From NCBI GenBank assembly GCA_937859745.1, contig CALMAQ010000281.1, forward strand, positions 1-38,366: a stretch of DNA of 38,366 nt. Direction: 5' to 3'. Below, one piece after another: positions 15,977 to 24,023 of this stretch. The notes under the pieces are model-generated. The model searched no databases. It saw nothing but the letters and a program-made list of their open reading frames with translations, and was not told the origin of the DNA. Position 1 is the first letter of the stretch. The number at the start of each line of letters is the position of its first letter. The DNA is from an uncultured Verrucomicrobiota bacterium. GTDB taxonomy: Bacteria > Verrucomicrobiota > Verrucomicrobiia > Chthoniobacterales > SZAS-18. Both the position numbers and the translations under genes were made by a program.

Positions 15977-17017
15977 ATGACTCGACCCGTTACCCTGTTC
16001 ACCGGCCAATGGGCCGACCTGCCCTTGCACGAACTCGCTCCGCTGGCCCGCCGGATGGGCTTTGCCGGCCTGGAACTCGCCTGTTGGGGCGATCACTTCG
16101 ACGTGTACCAAGCCGCGCAGTCCCACGATTACTGCACCGGACGCTGGCATATTCTTTCCGAAGCCGGGCTGAGCGCGTTTGCCATCTCGAACCATCTAGT
16201 CGGCCAAGCGATCTGCGACCGGATCGACGAGCGCCACCAAGCCATCCTGCCGGCGGCGGTGTGGGGCGACGGTGACCCGGAAGGCGTCCGGCAGCGTGCC
16301 GCCGAGAATCTGAAGCTGACGGCCCGCGCTTGCCGAAATTTCCTCGACGCCAAGCCTACCGCGGAAGAAGCGAAGTTTCCGGCCGTGGTCAACGGGTTCA
16401 CCGGTTCCTCGATCTGGCACGCTTGTTATGCCTTCCCGCCGACCAGCCATGAGTATCTCCAACGCGGTTACGATGACTTCGGCCGCCGGTTTTCGCCGAT
16501 TCTGGAGGCATTTGACGAGGCCAACGTCAACTTCGCCCTGGAGGTGCATCCCACCGAGATCGCCTTCGACATCGCTTCCGCGCACCGTGCGCTGGAAGCC
16601 GTCAAGCACCACCCGCGTTTCGGGTTCAACTACGACCCGTCGCACCTCGGCTACCAGGGGGTCGATTACGTCAAGTTTTTGCGCGAGTTCAAGGACCGCA
16701 TCTTCCACGTCCACATGAAGGACGCCTGGTGGGGGCACGGCAACGGTGACGCCGGCGTGTTCGGGGGGCACACCGACTTTGGCGACGGTCGCCGCTACTG
16801 GGATTTCCGCTCCATCGGGCGGGGAGACATCAACTTCGAAGAGATCATCGTCGCGCTAAACGACATCGGCTACCGCGGGCCGCTCTCCGTCGAGTGGGAG
16901 GACATCCGCATGGACCGTGTGCACGGCGCGACCGAGTCCTGTCAAAACGTCAAGAACTACGACTTTGTGCCGAGCGGACGCGCCTTCGACGCGGCCTTCG
17001 AGCAGGCCAAGCACTGA
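15977..17017 (+). CDS. IolE-like sugar phosphate isomerase/epimerase
   Basis: Predicted AP-endonuclease-2-type TIM barrel of 346 residues, metal dependent. Likely metal ligands are E189 in [10 protein letters not shown]220 and H223 in [10 protein letters not shown]246 in [10 protein letters not shown], and E306 or E308 in [10 protein letters not shown]. From memory, close relatives are widely found next to Gfo/Idh/MocA dehydrogenases of the type at 17040, and that pair is present here 22 bp apart. Relatives act as inosose dehydratases, keto-sugar epimerases or isomerases. It may process the keto-sugar made by the partner dehydrogenase; the exact reaction is unknown. ATG 15977 has a CT-rich leader without Shine-Dalgarno. 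Confidence 0.87.
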   Translation: MTRPVTLFTGQWADLPLHELAPLARRMGFAGLELACWGDHFDVYQAAQSHDYCTGRWHILSEAGLSAFAISNHLVGQAICDRIDERHQAILPAAVWGDGDPEGVRQRAAENLKLTARACRNFLDAKPTAEEAKFPAVVNGFTGSSIWHACYAFPPTSHEYLQRGYDDFGRRFSPILEAFDEANVNFALEVHPTEIAFDIASAHRALEAVKHHPRFGFNYDPSHLGYQGVDYVKFLREFKDRIFHVHMKDAWWGHGNGDAGVFGGHTDFGDGRRYWDFRSIGRGDINFEEIIVALNDIGYRGPLSVEWEDIRMDRVHGATESCQNVKNYDFVPSGRAFDAAFEQAKH

Positions 17018-17039
17018 CCAACAGCCTCTCCCCCACGAC

Positions 17040-18227
17040 ATGAAACGAAAACTCAGAGCGGGCATGGTCGGCGGCAGCCTCGACGCGTTCATCGGCAACG
17101 TTCATCGCATGGCCATGCGCCTCGACGGGCAAGTGGAACTGGTGGCGGGAGCCTTCTCCTCAAGCTCCGAGAAGTCTCGGCTTACAGGAGAGGGCCTCTT
17201 CCTCGACCCTCGCCGGGTTTACGCCGACTACCATACGATGGCCGCGGCAGAAGCGAAGTTGCCGGCGGAGGAGCGCATTGATTTTGTCTCGGTGGTGACG
17301 CCGAACCGGATCCATGCGGCCGTGGCCACAACCTTCTTGGAGGCGGGCTTCCACGTGGTCTGCGATAAGCCGCTGGCCTTCGACTTGCAGGAGGCCTTAG
17401 CCCTGCAAAGGATAGTTCATCAGACCGGCAGAGTCTTCACCCTCACCCACAATTACACGGGCTACCCCATGGTCAAGGAGGCGCGCGCACGGATCCGGCA
17501 AGGCGAACTCGGCGATCTTCGCAAGGTCGTGGTGGAGTATCCGCAAGGCTGGCTGAGCCTGCCGATCGACGCGCAAGGGCAGAAGCAAGCGGCCTGGCGG
17601 ACGGACCCCCAGCAGGCCGGGGCCGCCGGTTGCCTGGGCGACATCGGCACCCACGCGGAGAACCTCGTCCACTACATCACGGGCTTGCAGATCGAGGAAC
17701 TCTGCGCCGAGTTCACGACGTTCGTCCAAGGCCGGCGGTTGGAAGATGACGCCAATCTGCTGATCCGCTACCGGGAAGGAGCGAAGGGCGTCTTGTATTC
17801 CTCGCAGGTGTCGGCGGGCGAGGAAAACGCGTTGACGGTTCGCATCTACGGCACCAAAGGCTCGCTGGAGTGGAAGCAGGAGGAGCCCAACGAACTCGTC
17901 ATGAAGTTCCTCGACGCGCCACGCGCGATCCTCAGACCAGGCAACGGCTACCTCAAGGCATCCGAAGGTCGCTTTACGCGCGTGCCGGCCGGGCATCCCG
18001 GAGGGTTTGTTGAAGCATTCGCCAATGTTTACCTTGAGGCGGTGCGTGCGATCAACGCAAAGATTCATGGAGAGGCTCTCCCGGACGATTGTGACTTTCC
18101 GACCATCGATGATGGAGTAAGGAGCATGTTTTTTCTCGAAGCCGCTGTCTGCAGTGCCAGCGCAGGCGGTTCATGGACTCGCCTAAAGTCTTTAGGCGAC
18201 CTGGATAGCCCACACTACCACGGCTAG
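17040..18227 (+). CDS. Gfo/Idh/MocA family dehydrogenase (second of two)
   Basis: Predicted NAD(P)-dependent dehydrogenase of 395 residues, last gene of the operon. The core is typical: [10 protein letters not shown] (DKP at 109-111, Lys110 catalytic, in place of EKP), [14 protein letters not shown], and [16 protein letters not shown] with the catalytic Asp and His. The dinucleotide loop reads [15 protein letters not shown], whereas relatives I recall read VGGG-x-GAFIG; two glycines are thus replaced (S13, D15), which might weaken or alter cofactor binding. The last 13 or so residues after SWTRL look like added sequence and coincide with a perfect DNA hairpin (18179-18199). ATG 17040 was chosen because the Rossmann strand begins there. 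Confidence 0.85.
   Translation: MKRKLRAGMVGGSLDAFIGNVHRMAMRLDGQVELVAGAFSSSSEKSRLTGEGLFLDPRRVYADYHTMAAAEAKLPAEERIDFVSVVTPNRIHAAVATTFLEAGFHVVCDKPLAFDLQEALALQRIVHQTGRVFTLTHNYTGYPMVKEARARIRQGELGDLRKVVVEYPQGWLSLPIDAQGQKQAAWRTDPQQAGAAGCLGDIGTHAENLVHYITGLQIEELCAEFTTFVQGRRLEDDANLLIRYREGAKGVLYSSQVSAGEENALTVRIYGTKGSLEWKQEEPNELVMKFLDAPRAILRPGNGYLKASEGRFTRVPAGHPGGFVEAFANVYLEAVRAINAKIHGEALPDDCDFPTIDDGVRSMFFLEAAVCSASAGGSWTRLKSLGDLDSPHYHG
18179..18199. repeat. perfect inverted repeat inside the 3' end of the operon
   Basis: TCGCCTAAA-GTC-TTTAGGCGA: 9-bp perfect arms with a 3-base loop, inside the last codons of the second Gfo/Idh/MocA gene. It would form a stable RNA hairpin 28 bases before the stop at 18225-18227. 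There is no T tract after it, so simple intrinsic termination is doubtful. Alternatives are an mRNA 3'-end stabiliser or an insertion scar that extended the reading frame. Confidence 0.6.
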
Positions 18228-18426
18228 CACTGCCTCCGCGCAGCCGCCTCGCGCCAGACGAGGGCACTCGACCAAAACACGCCGTTGGCCGAGCGGCTTC
18301 CCTCTCTGGAGCCGTGATGCCTCGGGCATGTTCGAGCGCAACACCGGGTTAACAGTCAGTTGCGCCGCTAAGCGTGAGTGATGGTCTTGACGCTGATCAT
18401 CAGGTGGCGTCAACGGTCCCGGAGTT

Positions 18427-19371
18427 TTACAAAGACTGCAGCACCCGGCAGCGATCCTCCAGTGCTCGGCGCGTCACTTGCGCTGCCGGGGCAATGAGAT
18501 CAAAGCCGTGCGGCACGCCGGGATGGACGTGCAGCTCCACCGGCACGCCGGCCTCGGAGAGCCGGAGAGCATAGGCGATGTCCTCGCCACGAAAGAGGTC
18601 CAGGTCTCCGACCTCGATGTAGGCGGGGGCAAGCCGTGACAGGTCCTTCTGGCGCGCGGGGGCTGCGAGCGCGAGCCTGTCTTCGCTCCCTTGGAAGCCG
18701 TCGAGCAGCGCGCCCCAGCAGGTGGCCAGGAAGTCCTCGGACACCACCGACACGCGCGCGATGTCCGGGTGGACGATCTTCGGGCGATCATCCAGCATCG
18801 GGTAGATCAGGATCTGCTTGGCCAGCGGCACGCCACGGTTGCGCGCCAGGATGGCCGCGCCCGCCGCCAGTCCGCCGCCGGCGCTGTCGCCCATGACGGC
18901 GATCCGCCCGGCGTCCACCCCCAGTTTGCCCGCGTGCTCGACCAGCCAGCGCAGGGCGGCAAACACCTCCTCCACCGGTCCGGTCCCCGGGTTTTCGGGT
19001 GCGAGCCGGTAGTCTACCGCCAGGAACGGCACGCCGGTGCGCGCCACATAGTTCGACACGGTCGGATCGTAGAAATTCACGCTGGAGCTGATCATGCCGC
19101 CGCCGTGCGCGTAGAGCACGGCCGCTCCGGACGCCGGTGCCGCGGAGCGGTACCACCGCAGCCGCAGCGAAGCGTCCTTTGCCGCCGGCACAAAGTCCTC
19201 CGTGGTGACTTCTGGGGGCAACGTGCGCTTGGCCGTCACCGCGCGGTAAAAGCCGTGGTTCATTTCCCGGTAGCCCTTCCAGTCGCCGCGCGGCGGGGGC
19301 GGGGGGACAGGAGTACTCCCGAAGAGGTCTGACATGGCTTGCGTGATCTCAGGGTCGAGTGAATAGGTCAT
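18427..19371 (-). CDS. alpha/beta hydrolase, HSL-family esterase
   Basis: Predicted carboxylesterase of 314 residues in the hormone-sensitive-lipase family. The oxyanion motif HGGG is at residues 89-92, the nucleophile Ser163 in GDSAGG, YRLAPEN at 121-127, the acid Asp258 in GDLDLFRGED, and His288 in PGVPHGF, so the triad is complete. It would hydrolyse short-chain esters in the cytoplasm; no signal peptide is seen. A run of six prolines at 22-27 lies in the N-terminal cap. The gene is divergent from a TetR regulator with only 52 bp between their starts and a palindrome in the gap, so repression by that TetR is likely. Confidence 0.9.
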   Translation of the reverse strand: MTYSLDPEITQAMSDLFGSTPVPPPPPRGDWKGYREMNHGFYRAVTAKRTLPPEVTTEDFVPAAKDASLRLRWYRSAAPASGAAVLYAHGGGMISSSVNFYDPTVSNYVARTGVPFLAVDYRLAPENPGTGPVEEVFAALRWLVEHAGKLGVDAGRIAVMGDSAGGGLAAGAAILARNRGVPLAKQILIYPMLDDRPKIVHPDIARVSVVSEDFLATCWGALLDGFQGSEDRLALAAPARQKDLSRLAPAYIEVGDLDLFRGEDIAYALRLSEAGVPVELHVHPGVPHGFDLIAPAAQVTRRALEDRCRVLQSL

Positions 19372-19392
19372 GCGTCTATTATCACAACGATC

Positions 19393-19412
19393 ACTCCGTA
19401 ATTACAAGGAGT
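19393..19412. promoter_or_regulatory. candidate TetR operator between esterase and TetR genes
   Basis: ACTCC-GTAATTAC-AA-GGAGT: outer arms ACTCC/GGAGT enclose the perfect 8-bp palindrome GTAATTAC. It lies in the 52-bp gap between the divergent esterase (start 19371) and TetR (start 19424) genes. Its right arm overlaps the AAGGAG Shine-Dalgarno at 19406-19411, so binding would block both genes. The symmetry is seen directly; the function is inferred. Confidence 0.5.
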
Positions 19413-19423
19413 ATATTGCCAAC

Positions 19424-20101
19424 ATGAACCATCCGGTGACCAAGAAGCCGCCGTCACGACGGGCCGGGCGGCCCCGATCCTTTGATCGCGACACGGCGTT
19501 GGCCCAGGCGATGCGGACGTTCTGGAAACACGGCTACGAAGGGGCGTCCATTCCGAACCTGACCCGCGCTATGGGCATTACGCCGCAGAGCCTCTACGCG
19601 GCGTTCGGCTCGAAGGCGAAACTCTACCGGGAAGCGTTGGAGCACTACTCCATTGGAGTTGGCGCCTACGCCGCGCGTGCTCTGACGGAAGAGGCCGACG
19701 TGTTCGCCGCGCTTGCCCGGGTGCTGCGCGAGTCGGCAGAGTCGTTCACCGAAAAGATGTCGCCGCGCGGCTGCATGATCTCGCTCGAAATGCTGACCTG
19801 CTCGCCCGAAGGAGAGGCCCTGGCTGTACACGCAAGGGAACTACGTCGTGCGGCGGTTGCGCGGCTCCAGGCACGGTTGGAGAAGGCCACCCACGAAAAG
19901 CAACTCCCGAGCGGCGTCAATGCTGGGACGTTGGCACGATTGGTCTACGCGGCCGTGCAGGGCATGGCAAGCCAGGCGCGTGACGGAGCCGGCCGACAGG
20001 AACTGCTCGGGATGGGAGAGATGGCTCTCCAAAGCTTCCAGAGCTTGGTTAGTTTGCCGCCGCCGCGCCGGGATTCGAAGTCGAACGCGCGGGCGAGATG
20101 A
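19424..20101 (+). CDS. TetR family transcriptional regulator
   Basis: Predicted repressor of 225 residues. It starts with a basic arm (RRAGRPRSFDRDTALAQAM) and a clear HTH at about 22-68 (GYEGASIPNLTRAMGITPQS, then LYAAFGSK). The C-terminal domain contains SPRGCMISLEML, a motif common in the AcrR-like group where a conserved Cys sits near the ligand pocket. ATG 19424 has an AAGGAG Shine-Dalgarno at 19406-19411, one of the few good ones in this window; the open frame from 19370 overlaps the divergent esterase start. The last 20 residues are Arg/Pro-rich and overlap by 53 bp the convergent lipase frame, so the natural end may have been extended. Confidence 0.87.
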   Translation: MNHPVTKKPPSRRAGRPRSFDRDTALAQAMRTFWKHGYEGASIPNLTRAMGITPQSLYAAFGSKAKLYREALEHYSIGVGAYAARALTEEADVFAALARVLRESAESFTEKMSPRGCMISLEMLTCSPEGEALAVHARELRRAAVARLQARLEKATHEKQLPSGVNAGTLARLVYAAVQGMASQARDGAGRQELLGMGEMALQSFQSLVSLPPPRRDSKSNARAR

Positions 20102-22217
20102 GCGATCGGGTCGTCGCTGGCCTCTGGATGGTGCGCGTAAATCGGGTCGTGCGGCCGGAAAGCGCCTCGGTGAAACCAGACGTCGCGCATTCAACTGTCC
20201 GCACATGCGTTGATCGGCACGGCGGCATTGCGCCCGACCCCCCGTCGATGGATGGGCTGGGCGGAGGTCGTTTTGCCGTAGGCGCTTGGTGCGTTGGCGG
20301 GCGATTTCTTCCGTCTCCTGACGGAACCTCGTCAAGGATGCGGATGATCTCGTCGGCGGTTTCCGGACGTTTGAGCGTGCCGGTGTGCCCGGCGGGCATG
20401 ATCAACTCACTGGCGGCTTGCGGCAGATGTGAACTCGCGTAGGACACCACGCCGTCGGTGGAGCGTTCCGGCGGACCGCCCCGCCCGCGGTTACCCAGAA
20501 TGGAATGTAATTTCACCTCCGGGCGCATGGCGACATCGTTGATCGCGGCGATCAGGGGATCATGCGGACCGAGCGAATCGAGACTGGACGTGGGCTTGAT
20601 CGATCCTCCCGCCGCCAGGGCGCGGCGGTTCTGGGAGATGATCCCGTCGATACGCCCACGCACGGCCCGCGGCACCCGCACGAGCATGCGACCGAGCCGA
20701 CCCAGCACATTGCTGGCTAGGACGCTTCCCTGGTGCGGAGTGGCGATGAACACTGTCTGCGAGACGTTGGGATCGGCATGGTAGTAGAAAGCTCTCTTCG
20801 TGAGTTCACGCTGCCCGGGCGTCAGCTTCAGTTCGTCTAACCCCCGGCGGAAGAAATGGTGATAGTACCGGTCGCCGCCATCCGAGATTGCCAGTCGGCA
20901 GAGCAGGCCACCCATCGAGTGGCCCACCAGCACCGTGCGATGCAAGGCCGGATGCACCCCGTGCGGGTCGAGCTGGTGGATGAACCTGTCCAAGTCTTCG
21001 CGCAACAGCATGGCTGAGTAAACCACCGGCAAACTGCTGGGATAATAGAAAAACCAGACTTGGTAGTGGCTGCGCACCAGCGGATCACTTTCCAGGGCGT
21101 TGTGCAGATCGTGGAAATCGCTCGGATCAGAAATCAGCCCATGCACCAGCAGGAGAGGAATCTTGTCGGGCGTGGGTTTTTCCGACGCGTAGATGCCCGC
21201 GGAGGCGAAGTCCCGGCTCGCGCCGAGGAAGCCGCGTAGCCCGCGCCGCTCCGGGCCGATCCGCTGGTAAGCCACCGCCAGCGGCGTGCTGTAATCAGCG
21301 GCCAGAGGAGCGGTGCGGGCGGCGGTGCCGCCTACCCGTCCTGTGGTGTGAGGATCATAGAGATCGAGCGACAGGATGGCACGATCGCCCCCGCTGGCGG
21401 GACGAAACTGCGGGACAGCCGTCACCGCCCAGGCAATGCCTGCCACGGGTTTGGCCGGTTCTGAATCCGGGCCGTGCACGGGCGCGAGTGGTCGCAAAGT
21501 GCCGACACAAGGAGTACCCTGCCCGGACACGCGGGCAAAGCGCGGCACGCCCCGGACCACGTAGCGTTCGGCCGGGACGAGGGACCCAAAGAGCGACGGG
21601 TCCACCCCGCCCGGTCCGCTGCCAGTCCGCAAGCGCAACAAAACCGCGTCTCTCCCCGGTCCCGGACGCACGAGCAGATCGTGGCGGGGGGCGGCCAGGA
21701 GGGCAGGACCGTACACTTCGAGGAAGCGAGCGGTTGCATGCTGCCGCTCGTTCCTCTGCCCATCGTTGTCTGGGATGGTCGAACGGTGCGAATGAACCCC
21801 GTCCGGCCGCGCGAGGAGGTCTAGACAGAGTTGGGGTGATTGGATCGGCATCGGGGCCGCCCGGGTGCCATCGCCAGCCTGGAGGACGGCGGCCGAACCG
21901 GGTGGTGCCAATCGCGCGTTGAAATCCCGGGCGCAGCCGCTCAACCCCAATAACGCTCCCCCGAGAACGAGACCGCCGAAAATTTTGATCGTCCCGTTCG
22001 TTTCGTGCGGGCCAACGGTGAATGTGAGCGCGCAGCCGACGAATCGGCGAACGGTGCGGAGAAGCACGGCAGGCGCGCACCAGGCGCGCGCGCCTATTCG
22101 CTCATCAAAAATCCGTCGCCGGGGCAGGCGAGGCGCTGGTGCTGGGTCCGGCATCATTCGGGTCGGGACGACATAGAAATGCATCCGTTGCAGACGGGAG
22201 CAAGTCGATCTTAACAC
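20049..22217 (-). CDS. lipase-like alpha/beta hydrolase lipoprotein, start uncertain
   Basis: Predicted secreted hydrolase. The core shows LLLVHGLISDPSDFHDL (oxyanion strand), VLVGHSMGGLLCRLAISD with nucleophile Ser, HQGS, and near the end STDGVVSYASSHL and a His in PAGHTGTLKRP, as in DUF676/PGAP1-like lipases. A lipoprotein signal IKIFGGLVLGGALLGLSGC is evident, but no ATG, GTG or TTG lies at the right distance before it: starts in frame are at 22217, 22184, 22157 and 22154 (ATG) or 22067 (GTG), all too long for a signal peptide. The codon before NGTIKIF is ACG (21998), which looks like a mutated or unusual start. The final 90 residues after RILDEV are Pro/Ser/Thr-rich and not conserved, and overlap the convergent TetR gene. 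Confidence 0.7.
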   Translation of the reverse strand: MLRSTCSRLQRMHFYVVPTRMMPDPAPAPRLPRRRIFDERIGARAWCAPAVLLRTVRRFVGCALTFTVGPHETNGTIKIFGGLVLGGALLGLSGCARDFNARLAPPGSAAVLQAGDGTRAAPMPIQSPQLCLDLLARPDGVHSHRSTIPDNDGQRNERQHATARFLEVYGPALLAAPRHDLLVRPGPGRDAVLLRLRTGSGPGGVDPSLFGSLVPAERYVVRGVPRFARVSGQGTPCVGTLRPLAPVHGPDSEPAKPVAGIAWAVTAVPQFRPASGGDRAILSLDLYDPHTTGRVGGTAARTAPLAADYSTPLAVAYQRIGPERRGLRGFLGASRDFASAGIYASEKPTPDKIPLLLVHGLISDPSDFHDLHNALESDPLVRSHYQVWFFYYPSSLPVVYSAMLLREDLDRFIHQLDPHGVHPALHRTVLVGHSMGGLLCRLAISDGGDRYYHHFFRRGLDELKLTPGQRELTKRAFYYHADPNVSQTVFIATPHQGSVLASNVLGRLGRMLVRVPRAVRGRIDGIISQNRRALAAGGSIKPTSSLDSLGPHDPLIAAINDVAMRPEVKLHSILGNRGRGGPPERSTDGVVSYASSHLPQAASELIMPAGHTGTLKRPETADEIIRILDEVPSGDGRNRPPTHQAPTAKRPPPSPSIDGGSGAMPPCRSTHVRTVECATSGFTEALSGRTTRFTRTIQRPATTRSLISPARSTSNPGAAAAN

Positions 22218-22594
22218 GTTCGGTGGCCGGACCGTTTCCCGAATGGTGCGGTGTGAAAGCCGATGCGAAAGCGAGACGTGCCGGGTCGCGCCCTGACTCG
22301 AAGTACAACCAAGGTCAAATTCCCCGGTATGGACGCGTCCACTAATACCTTTGCAGACAGAAAAATCGGGTTCAATCGGTCTTTCCTATTTGGAATACCG
22401 ATGGACTAACATCGGCCCCGACCGAGGGGGAAGGCGCTGATCCGTCGTCCGCCGTTGCGGCACAAGGACCGGCAGTTCAAACGCTTGCTTGCGAAGGGAT
22501 CTGCGCGCTGGCCGAACGCAACGTCGATGCAGAGTGGGACGCCAAAGCCCGATGGTGCCGACATCATCCGACCGTTTGAGTTTAGACCATCCGC
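22218..22594. other. divergent regulatory gap between lipase and efflux operon
   Basis: About 375 bases without a supported gene. It must hold the promoter of the efflux operon (start 22595) and that of the lipase. One imperfect palindrome is described separately. The stretch 22430-22590 has an open plus frame with protein-like composition (ACEGICALAERNVDAEWDAK) but no recognisable family and no start close by. Confidence 0.45.
22375..22402. promoter_or_regulatory. imperfect palindrome upstream of the efflux operon
   Basis: ATCGGTCTTTCC and GGAATACCGAT flank TATTT; the outer 6 bp and inner 4 bp pair exactly with one base bulged. It lies about 190 bp before the membrane fusion protein start, among AT-rich bases. 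It is a candidate operator for a regulator of the efflux or lipase genes, but it could also be chance. Confidence 0.35.
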
Positions 22595-24013
22595 ATGAGC
22601 AGCAATCCTAGTGAACCATCCGTCGAGAACGCGCCCGGGGGACCGGACGTGCTCGGCCAGAAACTGGACCGTATCGCCGCCGCTTTGGAGAAGCTAAACA
22701 CCCTTTCGGAACAGAAGGATAATGGAAAGGAAGAGGACAAGGAAGAAAAGAAGGGTGACGACAAAGGCAAAAAGGAGGGTGAAAAAGACAAGAAAGAAGG
22801 GGACGACAAGGACAAAAAAGAAGACGGCGACCAGAAGAAAAAGCCGGGCAAATTCAAGCGGTTCATCACCTCTCCACTGGGGATCATCCTGATCGTCGTC
22901 CTGCTCGCGGTTCTGGTCATCGCCGGTCTGGCCCTCTGGCATTACGAGAAGACCCACGAGAGCACGGACGACGCCTACACGACGGGCCACACCCACATGG
23001 TCAGCCCACGGGTGCAGGGACTGGTGCTCGAACGCTGGGTGGACGACAATCAGCCCGTCAAGGCAGGGGACTTGCTCATCAAGCTCGATCCGCGTGACTA
23101 CGAGGTGTCGCTGGAACGCGCCCAGGCCAGTCTGGAGCAAAGTGAGGCGCAGGTGCTGCAAGCCCAGGGCCAGCTCTCCCAGGCGGATGCCGCCATCCTC
23201 CAGGCCAAGGCGCAGGTGACCCAGGCCCGCGCCGGAGCGGACCAAGCCGGGGCCAACTACCAGGTGGCAGGGGTCAATTATGGCCGCAACAAGAGCCTTT
23301 TCACCAAGGACACCCGTGCCGTCGCCCAGGCGGACGTGGACACGACCAAAAGCCAGTTCGACGCCACCCAGGCCGCCTTCAACGCCGCCAAGGCCAACGT
23401 CGAGGCCGCCGAGAGCAACCTCAAAGCGGCCGAGGCCACGCGCGAGAGCCGCGCGGGCGACCTGGTGGCTGCCAAGGCCGCCGTCGAAGTGGCGCGCAGC
23501 AACGTGGACAACGCCAAGCTGCAACTCTCCTACTGCTGGGTGCTGGCTCCAGTCGATGGCCGGGTGAGCCGCCGCACGGTGGAAGTCGGCCAGCAACTTT
23601 CTCCCGGCCAGGCCATCATGTCGATTACCCCGGACGACGTGTGGGTGTTAGCCAACTACAAGGAAACCCAACTCGAACAGGTGCGGGTAGGCCAGCGCGT
23701 CAAGATCGCCATCGACATGTTCAAGAAACACCCGTTCACCGGCCGGGTTGACTCCATCCAGAACGGCTCGGGCGCGACCTATTCCCTGCTGCCGCCCGAC
23801 AACGCCACGGGCAACTTCACCAAGATCGTGCAGCGCGTGCCGGTCAAGATCACCTTCGACCACGACGACGGCCCGGGCAGCATCAAGGGCTTCGAGAACC
23901 TCGTGGTGCCGGGGCTGTCGTGCGAGCCGGTCATCGATCTTTCCAGTACGAGCGACCGTGGCCAGCGTGTGACGAAAGATCGGCCTGCCGCACCCGAAAG
24001 AAGTAGTCAGTAA
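22595..24013 (+). CDS. EmrA/HlyD-like membrane fusion protein of an efflux pump
   Basis: Predicted periplasmic adaptor of 472 residues linking the inner-membrane pump at 25739 to the outer-membrane channel at 24024. A single membrane anchor lies at about 94-115 (LGIILIVVLLAVLVIAGLAL). Then come STDDAYTTGH and the lipoyl half-motifs (HMVSPRVQGLVLERWVDDNQ), a long Ala/Gln-rich coiled coil at about 170-300, and the return lipoyl and beta-barrel domains (LAPVDGRVSRRTVEVGQQLS). Unusual is the cytoplasmic N-terminus: residues 41-87 are almost only Lys, Asp, Glu and Gly, about 45 residues that E. coli EmrA lacks. ATG 22595 starts the frame. First gene of a three-gene operon. Confidence 0.9.
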   Translation: MSSNPSEPSVENAPGGPDVLGQKLDRIAAALEKLNTLSEQKDNGKEEDKEEKKGDDKGKKEGEKDKKEGDDKDKKEDGDQKKKPGKFKRFITSPLGIILIVVLLAVLVIAGLALWHYEKTHESTDDAYTTGHTHMVSPRVQGLVLERWVDDNQPVKAGDLLIKLDPRDYEVSLERAQASLEQSEAQVLQAQGQLSQADAAILQAKAQVTQARAGADQAGANYQVAGVNYGRNKSLFTKDTRAVAQADVDTTKSQFDATQAAFNAAKANVEAAESNLKAAEATRESRAGDLVAAKAAVEVARSNVDNAKLQLSYCWVLAPVDGRVSRRTVEVGQQLSPGQAIMSITPDDVWVLANYKETQLEQVRVGQRVKIAIDMFKKHPFTGRVDSIQNGSGATYSLLPPDNATGNFTKIVQRVPVKITFDHDDGPGSIKGFENLVVPGLSCEPVIDLSSTSDRGQRVTKDRPAAPERSSQ

Positions 24014-24023
24014 GGCTTGGAAG

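Noticed and set aside
9001-18227. Assignment of the sugar operon to D-apiose, L-rhamnose or inositol breakdown
   Set aside because: Each fits part of the gene set, but diagnostic enzymes (for example rhamnulose-1-phosphate aldolase of the RhaD type, or IolB/IolC/IolD) are missing, so naming a substrate would be a guess.
18228-18426. Possible pseudogene or small gene between the sugar operon and the esterase
   Set aside because: Neither strand shows a recognisable motif; the 73-codon minus frame at 18192-18413 has no start context and overlaps the dehydrogenase end.
20050-20120. tRNA-like string TTCGAATCCCGG on the minus strand
   Set aside because: It resembles a T-loop, but the flanking bases do not pair as a T stem and no anticodon or acceptor arm can be folded around it; it lies in the end of the TetR frame.
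19945-20190. Minus-strand frame starting MRDVWFHRGAFRPHDPIYAHH
   Set aside because: The composition looks protein-like, but it lies opposite the TetR 3' end and in a different frame of the lipase tail, with no family match known to me; kept only as a possible sign that the lipase 3' end is frameshifted.
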